Part shown: positions 1 to 9,041 of the stretch, one piece after another
How the letters are laid out: every line of letters starts with the position of its first letter
Numbering within the stretch: position 1 is the stretch's first letter
Assembly (NCBI GenBank): GCA_031392945.1
Contig: JANMVT010000069.1
Span: 1 to 40,765 of the forward strand
Origin: JANYCG01 sp031392945
Lineage (GTDB): Bacteria > Pseudomonadota > Gammaproteobacteria > Burkholderiales > Burkholderiaceae_C
Direction: 5' to 3'
Length of the DNA stretch: 40,765 bases
Position numbers and translations under genes: made by a program
The notes under the pieces: model-generated
Database searches by the model: none
The model's input: only the letters and a program-made list of their open reading frames with translations
What the model was told of the DNA's origin: nothing

Positions 1-3000
1 CCGGTGTGGCCTTCACCGACACCTACCCCGCCAGCCTGGTCAACACCGCCACACCAGCCGGTGCGATCACCGGTGCCGGTTGCAGCGGCACCGTCACGGC
101 GGCGGCCAACGGCACCTCGCTGGCCTTGAGCGCAGGCAGCGTGCCGGCCGGCGGCAGTTGCGACATCACGGTCAACGTGAGCAGCGCCAGCGCCGCCACC
201 TACAACAACACCAGCGGCCCGGTGAGCACGACCAATGCGGGCACCGGCCCGGCATCGATCGGCAGCTTGAGCGTGGTCAGCGGGCCAGCCCCGTTGACGG
301 TGGTCAAAGCCTTTACGCCCGCCTCGATCGGCACCAACGACACGACGCTGTTGAAGATCACCCTGCAAAACCCGAACGCCACGGCCGTGACGGGCGCGGC
401 CTTCACCGACACCTACCCGTTCGCGATGTTCAACACCGCCGCACCGGGTGCCGTCATCAGCGGCGCGGGTTGCAGCGGCACGGTCACCGCGGCCGCCAAT
501 GGCAGTTCACTCGCGCTGAGCGCGGGCAACGTGCCGGCGAGTGGCAGTTGCGACATCACCGTCAACGTCACCAGTTCGGCGGCCAACACCTACGTCAACA
601 GCAGCGGCGCGGTGAGCACCACCAATGCCGGCACCAGCACATCGGTCAACGGCACGCTGGCTGTGCTCAGCCACATCACGGCGCTAAAGGCGTTCACGCC
701 GACCTCGGTGGTGGCGGGGAGTGCGTCGGTCGTGAAGATCACCCTGACCAACCCGAACGCGGTGGCGCTGACCGGTGTGGCCTTCAACGACGCCTACCCG
801 GGCGGCCTGGTCAACACCGGCACGCCCGCCGGCGCGATCAGCGGTGTCGGTTGCAGCGGCACGGTCACCGCAGCGGCCAACGGCACCTCGCTGGTGTTAA
901 GCGGCGGCAACGTGCCGGCCAGCGGCAGTTGCGACATCACCGCCAACGTGACGAGTGCCACGGCGGGCAGCTATGTCAACAACAGCGGCGCGGTGAGCAC
1001 TGCCAACGCAGGGGCCGGTGCATCGTCTGGTGCGACGTTGACGGTCGCGGCGGCGACCAGCCCGCTCGGCGTTACCAAGGTCTTCACGCCCAACTCGATC
1101 GGCACCGGCGACGGCACGCAGCTCAAGATCACCCTGACCAACCCGAACGCATTCGCGGTCACCGGCGCGGCCTTCACCGACACCTACCCGGCGTCGATGC
1201 TGAACACCGCCTCACCGGCGGGCGCAATCAGCGGCGCGGGTTGCAGCGGCACCGTCACGGCAGCGGCGAATGGCAGTTCGCTCGCGCTGAGTGCGGGCAC
1301 TGTTCCGGCGAGTGGCAGTTGCGACATCACCGTCAACGTCAGCAGCGCTACGGCCAATACCTATGTCAACAGCACGGGCGCGGTGACGACGACGAACGCC
1401 GGTACCAGCACGGCCGTCAACGGCACGCTTGCGGTGTTGAGCCACGTGACGGTGCTGAAAGCCTTCACGCCGAACTCGGTGGCGACGAACGCCACATCGG
1501 TGCTGAAGATCACGCTGACCAACCCGAACACGGTGGCACTCACCGGCGTAGCCTTTAACGACGCGTACCCGAGCGGCTTGGTCAACACCGGCACGCCCGG
1601 TGGTGCGATCAGCGGCGCGGGTTGCAGCGGCACCGTCACCGCAGCAGCCAACGGCAGCTCGCTGACGTTGAGCGGCGGCAACGTACCGGCCAGCGGCAGT
1701 TGCGACATCACCGTCAACGTGAGCAGTGCCACGGCGGGCAGTTATGTCAACAACAGCGGCGCGGTGAGCACGGCCAACGCAGGGGTCGGCGCGTCATCCG
1801 GCGCGACGCTCACTGTCTCGGCTGTGGCACCCCCGCCGGCACCCCAGGTGGCCAAGAGCTTTACACCGAACTCGATCGGAGCCAACGACACCACACTTCT
1901 GAAGATCACGCTGGTCAATGGCAACGCCTTCGCGCTGACCAGCGTAGCTTTCACCGACACCTATCCGGCGTCGATGTTCAACGCCGCCACGCCGGGTGGC
2001 GTCATCAGCGGCAGCCCCGGTTGCAGCGGCACCGTCACGGCGGCGAACAATGGCAGTTCGCTGTCACTGAGCGGCGGCAACCTGCCGGCGAATGGAACTT
2101 GCGACATCAGCGTCAGTGTCACAAGCGCGGTGGCCGGCACCTACGTGAACAGCAGTGGCGTGGTCTCCAGCGCCGAAGCCCCGAATGGCACGGCGGCTAC
2201 CGGCACGTTGAAGGTGCTGGGCAAAGTCACCGTGCAAAAAGCCTTCGCCCCGACCTCGGTGGCGGTGAACGCGACATCGGTGCTGAAGATCACGCTGACG
2301 AATCCGAACGCGGTGGCGATCACCGGCGCGGCCTTCACCGACGCCTACCCGGGCGGCCTCGTGAACACCGGCACCCCTGCCGGCGCGATCAGCGGCGCGG
2401 GTTGTAGCGGTACGGTCACTGCTGCAGCCAGCGGCACCTCGCTGGCGTTGAGCGGCGGCAACGTGCCGGCCAGCGGCAGTTGCGACATCAGCGTCAACGT
2501 GAGCAGTGCCACGGCGGGCAGCTATGTCAACAACAGCGGCGCGGTGACGACCGCGAATGCGGGTAGCGGCGCGACTTCAAGCGCGACGCTCACCGTCACG
2601 GCGGGGCTGCAGGCGCCCGGCGTCTCGAAGACCTTCACGCCCGCCGTCATCCTGACCGGCGACAACTCGCTGCTGCGGGTGACGATCACCAACCCGAACG
2701 CGGTGCCCATCACCAGCGCGGGGTTCACCGACAACTATCCCGCCACGCTGTCCAACACCGGCACCGCTGCGTTCAACGCCGCCAGCACGCTGGCGGGCTG
2801 CACGGGCACGATCACCGGCACACCCGGCACCACCTCGATGGCGCTGACGAACGGCAGCATTCCGGCCGGCGTGAGCTGCATTATTGACGTCAACGTGACC
2901 AGCAACTCGGCCGTGCCGGTGCTGCTGACGAACCCGGCCTTCAGCGTCAGCAGTGCCAACGCGCCTGACGGCAATGCCGCCGCAGCCAACCTGCAAGTGC

Positions 3001-4781
3001 TGGTGCGGCCGACGATTGCGAAGTCGTTCACGCCCAGCACCGTGCTGGTGGGCGGCGCATCGACCCTGAGCCTGGTGATCACCAACCCGAACCCGATTCC
3101 GCTGAGTGCGCTGGGCTTCACTGACACCTTCCCGGCCGGTCTGAATGTGGCGACGACGCCTGGGGCGGTGAACGGCTGCGGCGGCACGTTCAGCGCCGCG
3201 GCGGGTGCCGCCAGCATCAGCCTCAGCGGCGGCAACCTGGCGGCAACCCAGAGCTGTACGTTCACTGTCGCCGTTAGCAGCGCGGCGGCCAATGCCTACA
3301 GCAACACCTCGGGCGGTGTTTCCAGCTTCGAGACCGGCGCGGCCGGCGCGGCGAGCAACACGGCCGTGTTGACGGTGAGCGCACCCGCCGGTGTGCAACT
3401 GTCGGGCTTCGTCTACGCCGACGTGAACCACAACCTGCAACGCGATGGCGGCGAGGCTGGAACGGGCCTTGTGCTGTACGCCAAGCTGGTGGCCGCATCA
3501 TCCCCCGCCGGGCCGGCCCTGCAAGCGGTGCTGGTGGACAGCGCCACCGGTGCCTACCAGTTCAACAGCGTGTCGCCGGGCGATTACTTCATCGTCATCG
3601 ACAACAACGCCACGTTGGCAGACGTGACGCCGACTATTCCAGCAGGTTGGCTGGGCACAGAAATGCCAAACTTTGTGCGTGCTAATTTGCTGGTGAGTAC
3701 CACAGACTTACAAAATCTCAACTTTGGCTTGTTCAACGGCGGCAAGCTGTCTGGCGTGGTGTTTGAAGACACCGGCGCGGGCGGCGGCATTGCCAATAAT
3801 GGCATTAAAGAGGGTGGTGAGCTTGGCATTGCAGGCGTGACGGTAAAAGCCAGTACAGGTGCTACAACTTACGACAGCACAATGACCGATGGTGCTGGTA
3901 ACTACACACTGTGGATTCCAGCCGCAGCAACCAGCCCAGTTGTAATTACCGAAACCAATCAGGGTGGCTTTTTATCCACTGGCGGTAGCACTGGCACTAC
4001 TGCTGGCACTTACACACGTACGAGCGATAGCACTGATTTTACCTTTGCCGCCGGTTTAAGTTATATCAATGTCAACTTCGCCGACGTGCCAGTCAATCGG
4101 CTGATTGCCAACGGCCAGCAAACGGGTTCGCCCGGCAATGCGCTGTTTTACCCGCACCAGTTCAACGCCGGCAGCGGTGGAACAGTCAGCTTTAGCGTGG
4201 CGAGCGCCAGCGGCTGGCCGGTCGTTCTTTACCGCGACAGCAATTGCAACGGCGTGATCGATGCCGGCGAAAGTGTCATCAGCGCTGCGGCCATCACGGT
4301 CCTGGCTGCCGAGCAGATTTGCCTCATCAACAAAGTCACCATTCCCACAGGCACCGCACAGGGCGTGCAAGACATAGCTACCCTGCAGGCCAGCTTCACC
4401 TACACCAATGCCAGCCCGACATTGGTTGGCGCACTGGTGGTGCAGGACACCAGCACGGCAGGCGTGGGCTCAGGCGGCCTGGTGCTGACCAAAACCGCCG
4501 ACAAGGCCACAGCCTTGCCGGGCGAGACCATCACCTACACAATCACTTACACGAACAACGGCAGCACACCCATCAGCACCCTCATCATCAGCGACACGAC
4601 CCCCGCTTACACCAATTTTTTTGCAGCCAATTGCGGCGCTTTGCCCGCTGCGCTCACCACTTGTACGGTGAGCACTCAGCCTCTACCGGCGGGCGTTGGC
4701 TCGATTCAATGGCAACTGAGTGGCAGCTTGAATTCGACCTCAACCGGGCAGGTCAGTTTCAGCGTCAAGGTGAATAACTGA
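1..4781 (+). CDS. Large DUF11-like repeat surface/secreted protein, 5' end outside window
   Basis: The frame is open at the window edge, so the N-terminus and any signal peptide are missing; at least 1590 residues are visible. From the edge to about residue 1125 there are eight full tandem units plus one partial unit of about 130 residues. Each has the pattern K-x-F-T-P-x-S-(I/V), then T-N-P-N-A, F-x-D-x-Y-P, G-C-x-G-T-(V/I)-T and S-C-x-(I/F)-x-V, as in DUF11/DUF7933-type beta-sandwiches. Two SdrD-B-like modules follow (about 1130-1240 and 1245-1350). An EF-hand-like loop around residue 1410 (D-S-N-C-N-G-V-I-D-A-G-E) and a C-terminal DUF11 domain (about 1490-1590) complete it. No LPXTG, autotransporter barrel or transmembrane anchor is visible, so the export route is unknown. 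Adhesion or matrix function is inference from architecture. Codon usage shifts to AT-richer around 3640-4080. Confidence 0.85.
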   Translation, partial: GVAFTDTYPASLVNTATPAGAITGAGCSGTVTAAANGTSLALSAGSVPAGGSCDITVNVSSASAATYNNTSGPVSTTNAGTGPASIGSLSVVSGPAPLTVVKAFTPASIGTNDTTLLKITLQNPNATAVTGAAFTDTYPFAMFNTAAPGAVISGAGCSGTVTAAANGSSLALSAGNVPASGSCDITVNVTSSAANTYVNSSGAVSTTNAGTSTSVNGTLAVLSHITALKAFTPTSVVAGSASVVKITLTNPNAVALTGVAFNDAYPGGLVNTGTPAGAISGVGCSGTVTAAANGTSLVLSGGNVPASGSCDITANVTSATAGSYVNNSGAVSTANAGAGASSGATLTVAAATSPLGVTKVFTPNSIGTGDGTQLKITLTNPNAFAVTGAAFTDTYPASMLNTASPAGAISGAGCSGTVTAAANGSSLALSAGTVPASGSCDITVNVSSATANTYVNSTGAVTTTNAGTSTAVNGTLAVLSHVTVLKAFTPNSVATNATSVLKITLTNPNTVALTGVAFNDAYPSGLVNTGTPGGAISGAGCSGTVTAAANGSSLTLSGGNVPASGSCDITVNVSSATAGSYVNNSGAVSTANAGVGASSGATLTVSAVAPPPAPQVAKSFTPNSIGANDTTLLKITLVNGNAFALTSVAFTDTYPASMFNAATPGGVISGSPGCSGTVTAANNGSSLSLSGGNLPANGTCDISVSVTSAVAGTYVNSSGVVSSAEAPNGTAATGTLKVLGKVTVQKAFAPTSVAVNATSVLKITLTNPNAVAITGAAFTDAYPGGLVNTGTPAGAISGAGCSGTVTAAASGTSLALSGGNVPASGSCDISVNVSSATAGSYVNNSGAVTTANAGSGATSSATLTVTAGLQAPGVSKTFTPAVILTGDNSLLRVTITNPNAVPITSAGFTDNYPATLSNTGTAAFNAASTLAGCTGTITGTPGTTSMALTNGSIPAGVSCIIDVNVTSNSAVPVLLTNPAFSVSSANAPDGNAAAANLQVLVRPTIAKSFTPSTVLVGGASTLSLVITNPNPIPLSALGFTDTFPAGLNVATTPGAVNGCGGTFSAAAGAASISLSGGNLAATQSCTFTVAVSSAAANAYSNTSGGVSSFETGAAGAASNTAVLTVSAPAGVQLSGFVYADVNHNLQRDGGEAGTGLVLYAKLVAASSPAGPALQAVLVDSATGAYQFNSVSPGDYFIVIDNNATLADVTPTIPAGWLGTEMPNFVRANLLVSTTDLQNLNFGLFNGGKLSGVVFEDTGAGGGIANNGIKEGGELGIAGVTVKASTGATTYDSTMTDGAGNYTLWIPAAATSPVVITETNQGGFLSTGGSTGTTAGTYTRTSDSTDFTFAAGLSYINVNFADVPVNRLIANGQQTGSPGNALFYPHQFNAGSGGTVSFSVASASGWPVVLYRDSNCNGVIDAGESVISAAAITVLAAEQICLINKVTIPTGTAQGVQDIATLQASFTYTNASPTLVGALVVQDTSTAGVGSGGLVLTKTADKATALPGETITYTITYTNNGSTPISTLIISDTTPAYTNFFAANCGALPAALTTCTVSTQPLPAGVGSIQWQLSGSLNSTSTGQVSFSVKVNN
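306..3390 (+). repeat. Tandem coding repeat, 8 units of about 381-396 bp
   Basis: The conserved Lys codon opening each unit falls at 306, 687, 1077, 1458, 1854, 2238, 2628 and 3021. Odd and even units differ in a regular way: units 1, 3 and 5 have S-I-G-x-(N/G)-D after FTP, while units 2, 4 and 6 have S-V followed by a variable segment ending in S-V. The effective period is therefore a dimer of 771-777 bp. Units 7 and 8 are more diverged. Confidence 0.9.
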
Positions 4782-4799
4782 TTGAATAGAAGGCCCACC

Positions 4800-5038
4800 T
4801 GAAGTGGACCCGGCGTGCAGTGCTCGGGCACCGCCGCCACCTGGGTGCCGCGCCTGCCTTCAAACAGCGTTTTGGCCTGCGCCTGGCTTTCGGCCTTCCA
4901 CTGCCGCACTTGGAACGGGTGCACTTTGTGCTGTTGGGCCAGCTCGTTGACCGTCCCCTCAACGGCCAATGCTTGCAGTCCCACTTTGGCCTTGAGTTCG
5001 GTCGAATGAAACTTGCGTTTCTTTGCGTCAGTTGTCAT
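4800..5038 (-). pseudogene. Truncated IS3-family transposase orfA (HTH_Tnp_1 type)
   Basis: The gene starts with ATG at 5036-5038, preceded by a good Shine-Dalgarno (AGGAGAA, 5 nt away). It encodes about 65 residues beginning MTTDAKKRKFHSTELKAKV. These resemble the N-terminal helix-turn-helix of IS3/IS911 OrfA (E-x-K-A-K-V-x-x-x-A-L, then T-V-x-E-L-A-x-x-x-x-V-H-P, then Q-W-K). After F-E-G-R-R-G near 4840 the homology stops. The frame then runs through the inverted repeat into the antisense of the upstream gene, ending at 4706. The leucine-zipper part of OrfA and all of OrfB are missing, so it should be inactive. Confidence 0.75.
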
Positions 5039-5099
5039 CGGGTTCTCCTGATGACAGTTTGCTCCTTGAACTAAGGTCCGGAAATCGGGGTGCACTTCA
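4800..5099 (-). mobile_element. IS3-family remnant, internally deleted, both terminal inverted repeats present
   Basis: The left end reads TGAAGTGGACCCGG at 4800-4813. The right end read on the opposite strand is TGAAGTGCACCCCG, ending at 5099. These are imperfect terminal inverted repeats with TG...CA tips. Between them lies only the first part of an orfA-type transposase gene; orfB (the DDE catalytic ORF) is gone, leaving 300 bp. No clean target duplication abuts the ends. An AAGGC occurs at 4790-4794 and 5101-5105 but is offset from both tips. Confidence 0.75.
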
Positions 5100-5246
5100 C
5101 AAGGCATTGCATGAAAACAAAAGACAACTCGTCGCCGCCGCAATACACTTCGTGCAGCTCTGCATGGCGTTCGCCACCCTGAGTGCCCGTGCACGCCACC
5201 TTCGCTGCCCACAAGGCGGTTTTTGAAACTTGGAGAACCTAGACCC

Positions 5247-8200
5247 ATGAACGCACCGCTACCTGAACACATCCGCCGCGCACTTGAGACGGTCACACTC
5301 GACGACAAATACTCGTTGGACTACGGTCGCGCCTTCATGAGTGGCGTGCAAGCCCTCGTCAAGCTGCCGATGTTGCAGCAGTTGCGCGACAAACTGGCGG
5401 GCAAAAACACGGCCGGCTTCATCAGCGGTTACCGCGGCTCGCCCTTGGGCGGCTACGACCAGGCGCTATGGAAGGCCGAGAAATTCCTCAAGGCGCAAAA
5501 CATCATTTTCCAGCCGGGTGTGAATGAAGAACTCGCCGCCACCGCCCTGTGGGGCACGCAGCAGCTCGGATTTGCGCCGCCCGGGAGCAACAAATTTGAT
5601 GGGGTGTTTGGCATCTGGTACGGCAAAGGGCCGGGGGTGGACCGATGCTCGGACGTGTTCAAACACGCCAACATGGCCGGCACGACGGAGTGGGGCGGCG
5701 TGATCGCGGTGGCGGGGGATGACCACATCTCCAAAAGCTCCACGGCGGCGCATCAAAGCGACCACATTTTCAAGGCCTGCGGCACGCCGGTTTTCTTCCC
5801 GGCCAATGTGCAGGAGATCCTCGATTTGGGCATTCACGCCTTTGCCATGAGCCGTTTTTCGGGCGTGTGGGCAGGCATGAAGACGATTCAGGAAATTGTT
5901 GAATCCAGCGCCACGGCGATGATCGACCCCGAGCGGGTTGAAATCAAAATCCCGACGGATTTTGTGATGCCGCCCGGCGGCGTGCACATCCGCTGGCCCG
6001 ATGCCGCGCTGGAACAGGAAGCGCGCCTGTTTGACTACAAATGGTATGCCGCGCTCGCCTACATCCGCGCGAACCGGCTCAATTACAACGTCATCGAAGG
6101 CAAAAATGACCGCTTCGGCCTGATCGCCAGCGGCAAGGCTTTCAACGACACGCGCCAGGCTTTGCTGGATTTGGGCTTGGACGATGCGACTTGCCGGCGC
6201 GTTGGCATCCGCTTGCACAAGGTCGGCGTGGTGTGGCCGCTGGAAGCCCAGCTCACGCGTGAATTCGCCACCGGTTTGCAGGAAATTCTGGTGGTCGAGG
6301 AAAAACGCCAGGTCATTGAATACCAGCTGAAAGAAGAGCTGTACAACTGGCGCGCCGACGTGCGCCCGACCGTGCTGGGCAAGTTCAATGAGGTGGCCAG
6401 CAGCGGCGCCAGCCAGCCATACGGCAGCGGCGGCGAATGGTCCATGCCCAACCCCAGCGCCAACACCCTGCTGCGCGCCAATGCCGATTTGTCGCCCGCC
6501 ATCATCGCCCGCGCCATCGCCCAGCGGCTCAAAAAATTGGGCGTTGACGCTGACACCACGGCCCGCATCGACGCGCAATTGGCGATCCTGGACGCCAAAG
6601 AGGCGTCCATGCAGGTGCTGGAGATCAGCGGCGTCAAGGGGGCGGAGCGCCAGCCCTGGTTCTGCTCGGGCTGCCCGCACAACACCTCGACCAAGGTGCC
6701 CGAGGGTTCGCGCGCCATGGCCGGCATTGGCTGCCATTTCATGAGCATCTGGATGGACCGCAGCACCACAGGATTCACCCAGATGGGCGGCGAAGGCGTG
6801 CCGTGGGTGGGGCAACAGCCTTTCAGCAACGACCAGCATATGTTTGCCAACCTGGGCGACGGCACCTACTTCCACAGCGGCATGCTGGCGGTGCGCCAGA
6901 GCATTGCAGCGGGGGTCAACATCACCTACAAAATCCTGTACAACGACGCGGTGGCGATGACCGGTGGCCAGGCCATCGGCGAGCGCCCTGAAGGGCACTC
7001 GGTGGCGCAAATAGCGCAGTCGATGCGGGCAGAGGGCGCGGTCAAGATTGTCATCGTCACCGACGAGCCTGAGAAATACGAACACGTCACCCTGGTGGCG
7101 GATGTGGGCGTGCATCACCGCGACGAACTCGACACCATCCAGAAGCAATTGCGCGAAATCAAGGGCACCACCGTCATCATTTACGACCAGACCTGCGCGA
7201 CGGAAAAGCGCCGCCGCCGCAAACGCGGCACCATGGTGGACCCGGCCAAGCGCGTGGTCATCAACGAGCTGGTGTGCGAAGGCTGCGGCGACTGCGGCGT
7301 GCAGAGCAATTGCCTGAGCGTCGAGCCGCTGGAAACCGAATTTGGCCGCAAACGCCAGATCAACCAGAGCACCTGCAACAAGGACATGTCCTGCGTCAAA
7401 GGCTTTTGCCCGAGCTTTGTCACGGTCGAAGGCGGGCAGTTGAAGAAAAAGCCCAAGGCGGGTGAGTCCAACGCATTGCCGTCGCCGTTTGAGATGGGTG
7501 CTTTGCCCGAGCCGGTGATGGCCCGGCGCGAAGTGAATGGCGCGAACCCGGTCTGGGGAATCGTCGTCTGCGGCGTCGGCGGCACCGGGGTCATCACCAT
7601 CGGCCAGTTGCTCGGCGTGGCGGCGCACCTGGAGGGCAAAGGCATCGTCACCCAGGACGCGGGCGGCCTGGCGCAAAAAGGCGGCGCCACCTGGAGCTAC
7701 GTGCTGATCGGCGAGAACCAGGACGACATCCGCACCACCCGTGTCGGCATGGCGGCGGCGGATTTGGTCATCGGCTGCGACCCGATTGTGGCGGTGGCCA
7801 AGGAAACTTTGCTGCGCATGCGCGGCGGGCGCACCCATGTGGCGCTCAATTCCAACAGCACGCCGACGGCGGCGTTTGTCAAAAACGCCAACTGGCAGAA
7901 CCCGTCGGAGCAATGTGTCGCCGAAATCGTGGCCTTGGTCGGTGAATCCGCTGTGGGGTCGTTTGACGCCGATGCGGCGGCCACCCGCCTGATGGGCGAC
8001 AGCATCTACACCAACCCGATGATGATGGGTTACGCCTGGCAAAAGGGCTGGATTCCGCTGGAAAAAGCCTCGCTCATCCGGGCCATCGAGCTCAACGCGG
8101 TGGCGGTGGCGCAGAACAAGCTGGCCTTTGAATGGGGCTGCCGCGCAGCGCATGACTGGGCGGCCGTGCAAAAGCTGATGGCGCCCTTGAATGTGATCGA

Positions 8201-8870
8201 GTTCAAAAAGCGTGAATCGCTGGCCGGCATGATCGACAGGCGGGTTGAGTTTTTGACTGCCTACCAGGATGCCGCTTACGCCCAAAGTTACAGCGCCTTC
8301 GTGAAAAAGGTCAAAACTGCCGAGGAACCTCTGGGCGTCAAGCACCTGCCCTTGACCGAAGCCGTGGCCAGGTATCTGTTCAAGCTGATGGCCTACAAGG
8401 ACGAATACGAAGTCGCCCGCCTGCACACCGACCCCGCGTTTCACACCCGCATCCATGCCATGTTCGAAGGCGATTTCAAGCTGAACTACCACCTGGCGCC
8501 GCCCTTGCTGGCCAAAAAGAACGACAAAAGCGAATTGCAAAAACAGAAGTTTGGCCCCTACATGCTGACGGCGTTCAGGCTGCTGGCAAGGCTCAAGGGC
8601 CTGCGCGGCGGCGCATTTGACATCTTTGGCAAATCTGACGAGCGCCGGCAGGAGCGCGCCCTGATCGCCGACTATCGCGCCAGCCTGGAGGAAGTGCTGG
8701 CAACGCTGTCGGCCGCCAACCATGGGGCAGCCGTTGACGTCGCCCGCATCCCCGAGCAAATCAAGGGATTTGGCCATGTCAAGGCGCGCAATTTGAAGGC
8801 GGCGCGCCAGAACTGGACTGCGCTTATGGGCCGGTTTCGCGCCCCAGAGGCGGCCCGGCGCGCGGCGTAG
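5247..8870 (+). CDS. Indolepyruvate ferredoxin oxidoreductase, fused alpha/gamma form
   Basis: The 1207-residue protein oxidatively decarboxylates aryl pyruvates (from aromatic amino acid transamination) to aryl-acetyl-CoA, passing electrons to ferredoxin. The N-terminal part is the pyrimidine-binding 2-oxoacid oxidoreductase region (S-G-Y-R-G-S-P-L-G-G near residue 60). A TPP-binding region with C-S-G-C-P-H-N begins at 473. Iron-sulfur cysteines lie at 677, 680, 683, 689, 710, 716 and 721. The gamma (POR) domain G-V-G-G-T-G-V begins near 775. A C-terminal DUF6537-type region follows. This is the one-chain form common in proteobacteria. ATG 5247 is preferred because GGAGA at 5232-5236 is well spaced; an in-frame TTG at 5223 lacks support. 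The gene appears monocistronic. The 147 bp between the IS remnant and this start show no confident promoter. Confidence 0.93.
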   Translation: MNAPLPEHIRRALETVTLDDKYSLDYGRAFMSGVQALVKLPMLQQLRDKLAGKNTAGFISGYRGSPLGGYDQALWKAEKFLKAQNIIFQPGVNEELAATALWGTQQLGFAPPGSNKFDGVFGIWYGKGPGVDRCSDVFKHANMAGTTEWGGVIAVAGDDHISKSSTAAHQSDHIFKACGTPVFFPANVQEILDLGIHAFAMSRFSGVWAGMKTIQEIVESSATAMIDPERVEIKIPTDFVMPPGGVHIRWPDAALEQEARLFDYKWYAALAYIRANRLNYNVIEGKNDRFGLIASGKAFNDTRQALLDLGLDDATCRRVGIRLHKVGVVWPLEAQLTREFATGLQEILVVEEKRQVIEYQLKEELYNWRADVRPTVLGKFNEVASSGASQPYGSGGEWSMPNPSANTLLRANADLSPAIIARAIAQRLKKLGVDADTTARIDAQLAILDAKEASMQVLEISGVKGAERQPWFCSGCPHNTSTKVPEGSRAMAGIGCHFMSIWMDRSTTGFTQMGGEGVPWVGQQPFSNDQHMFANLGDGTYFHSGMLAVRQSIAAGVNITYKILYNDAVAMTGGQAIGERPEGHSVAQIAQSMRAEGAVKIVIVTDEPEKYEHVTLVADVGVHHRDELDTIQKQLREIKGTTVIIYDQTCATEKRRRRKRGTMVDPAKRVVINELVCEGCGDCGVQSNCLSVEPLETEFGRKRQINQSTCNKDMSCVKGFCPSFVTVEGGQLKKKPKAGESNALPSPFEMGALPEPVMARREVNGANPVWGIVVCGVGGTGVITIGQLLGVAAHLEGKGIVTQDAGGLAQKGGATWSYVLIGENQDDIRTTRVGMAAADLVIGCDPIVAVAKETLLRMRGGRTHVALNSNSTPTAAFVKNANWQNPSEQCVAEIVALVGESAVGSFDADAAATRLMGDSIYTNPMMMGYAWQKGWIPLEKASLIRAIELNAVAVAQNKLAFEWGCRAAHDWAAVQKLMAPLNVIEFKKRESLAGMIDRRVEFLTAYQDAAYAQSYSAFVKKVKTAEEPLGVKHLPLTEAVARYLFKLMAYKDEYEVARLHTDPAFHTRIHAMFEGDFKLNYHLAPPLLAKKNDKSELQKQKFGPYMLTAFRLLARLKGLRGGAFDIFGKSDERRQERALIADYRASLEEVLATLSAANHGAAVDVARIPEQIKGFGHVKARNLKAARQNWTALMGRFRAPEAARRAA

Positions 8871-8912
8871 TGGTCAAAATGGCATTTTTCCCTGATGGAT
8901 ATTGGATAGTTT

Positions 8913-8929
8913 GCTATTAATATAATAGT
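8913..8929. repeat. 17-bp AT-rich element, copy 1 (intergenic)
   Basis: GCTATTAATATAATAGT, one mismatch from GCTAT-N7-(A/G)TAGC. It contains a perfect TATAAT at 8921-8926, so it could double as a -10 for the yajC operon, but no good -35 is at the right distance. Confidence 0.6.
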
Positions 8930-8970
8930 GAAACCCAGGCCTTTGGCCCGCATACAATGACAGGTTGACT

Positions 8971-8999
8971 GCGGCGCTGCCAAACATTGGCCGCGCCGC
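8971..8999 (+). promoter_or_regulatory. Strong 13-bp hairpin in the yajC leader
   Basis: The left arm 8971-8983 (GCGGCGCTGCCAA) pairs with 8987-8999 (TTGGCCGCGCCGC) around a 3-nt loop, with one internal mismatch. It lies 43 nt before the yajC start. A TACAAT (8953-8958) just upstream could be a -10, which would put the hairpin near the mRNA 5' end. It may instead be a terminator for the upstream oxidoreductase gene, but no U-run follows directly. Confidence 0.55.
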
Positions 9000-9041
9000 G
9001 CCTTATCCCTTGTTTTTGACTTTTGTCTTGTGGAGCCGCCT

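Noticed and set aside
969..2536. GCTATGTCAACAACAGC at about 969 and 2521 fits the 17-bp consensus
   Set aside because: It encodes the repeated S-Y-V-N-N-S of the surface protein, has a GC-typical centre, and is explained by protein-repeat duplication.
306..3390. Regular repeats considered as a CRISPR or satellite array
   Set aside because: Units are about 385 bp, coding throughout, with protein-level conservation.
4782..4799. 5-bp AAGGC flanking the IS remnant as a target duplication
   Set aside because: The copies are 5 nt and 1 nt away from the repeat tips, so they are not a clean duplication.
5466..8777. 1103-codon open frame antisense to the oxidoreductase gene
   Set aside because: Shadow of GC-rich codon usage: the His/Arg/Ala-rich translation has no motif and the plus strand has a complete enzyme.
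8971..8999. Calling the yajC-leader hairpin a definite intrinsic terminator
   Set aside because: No U-run follows the stem, and a possible -10 lies just upstream, so a leader role is equally likely.
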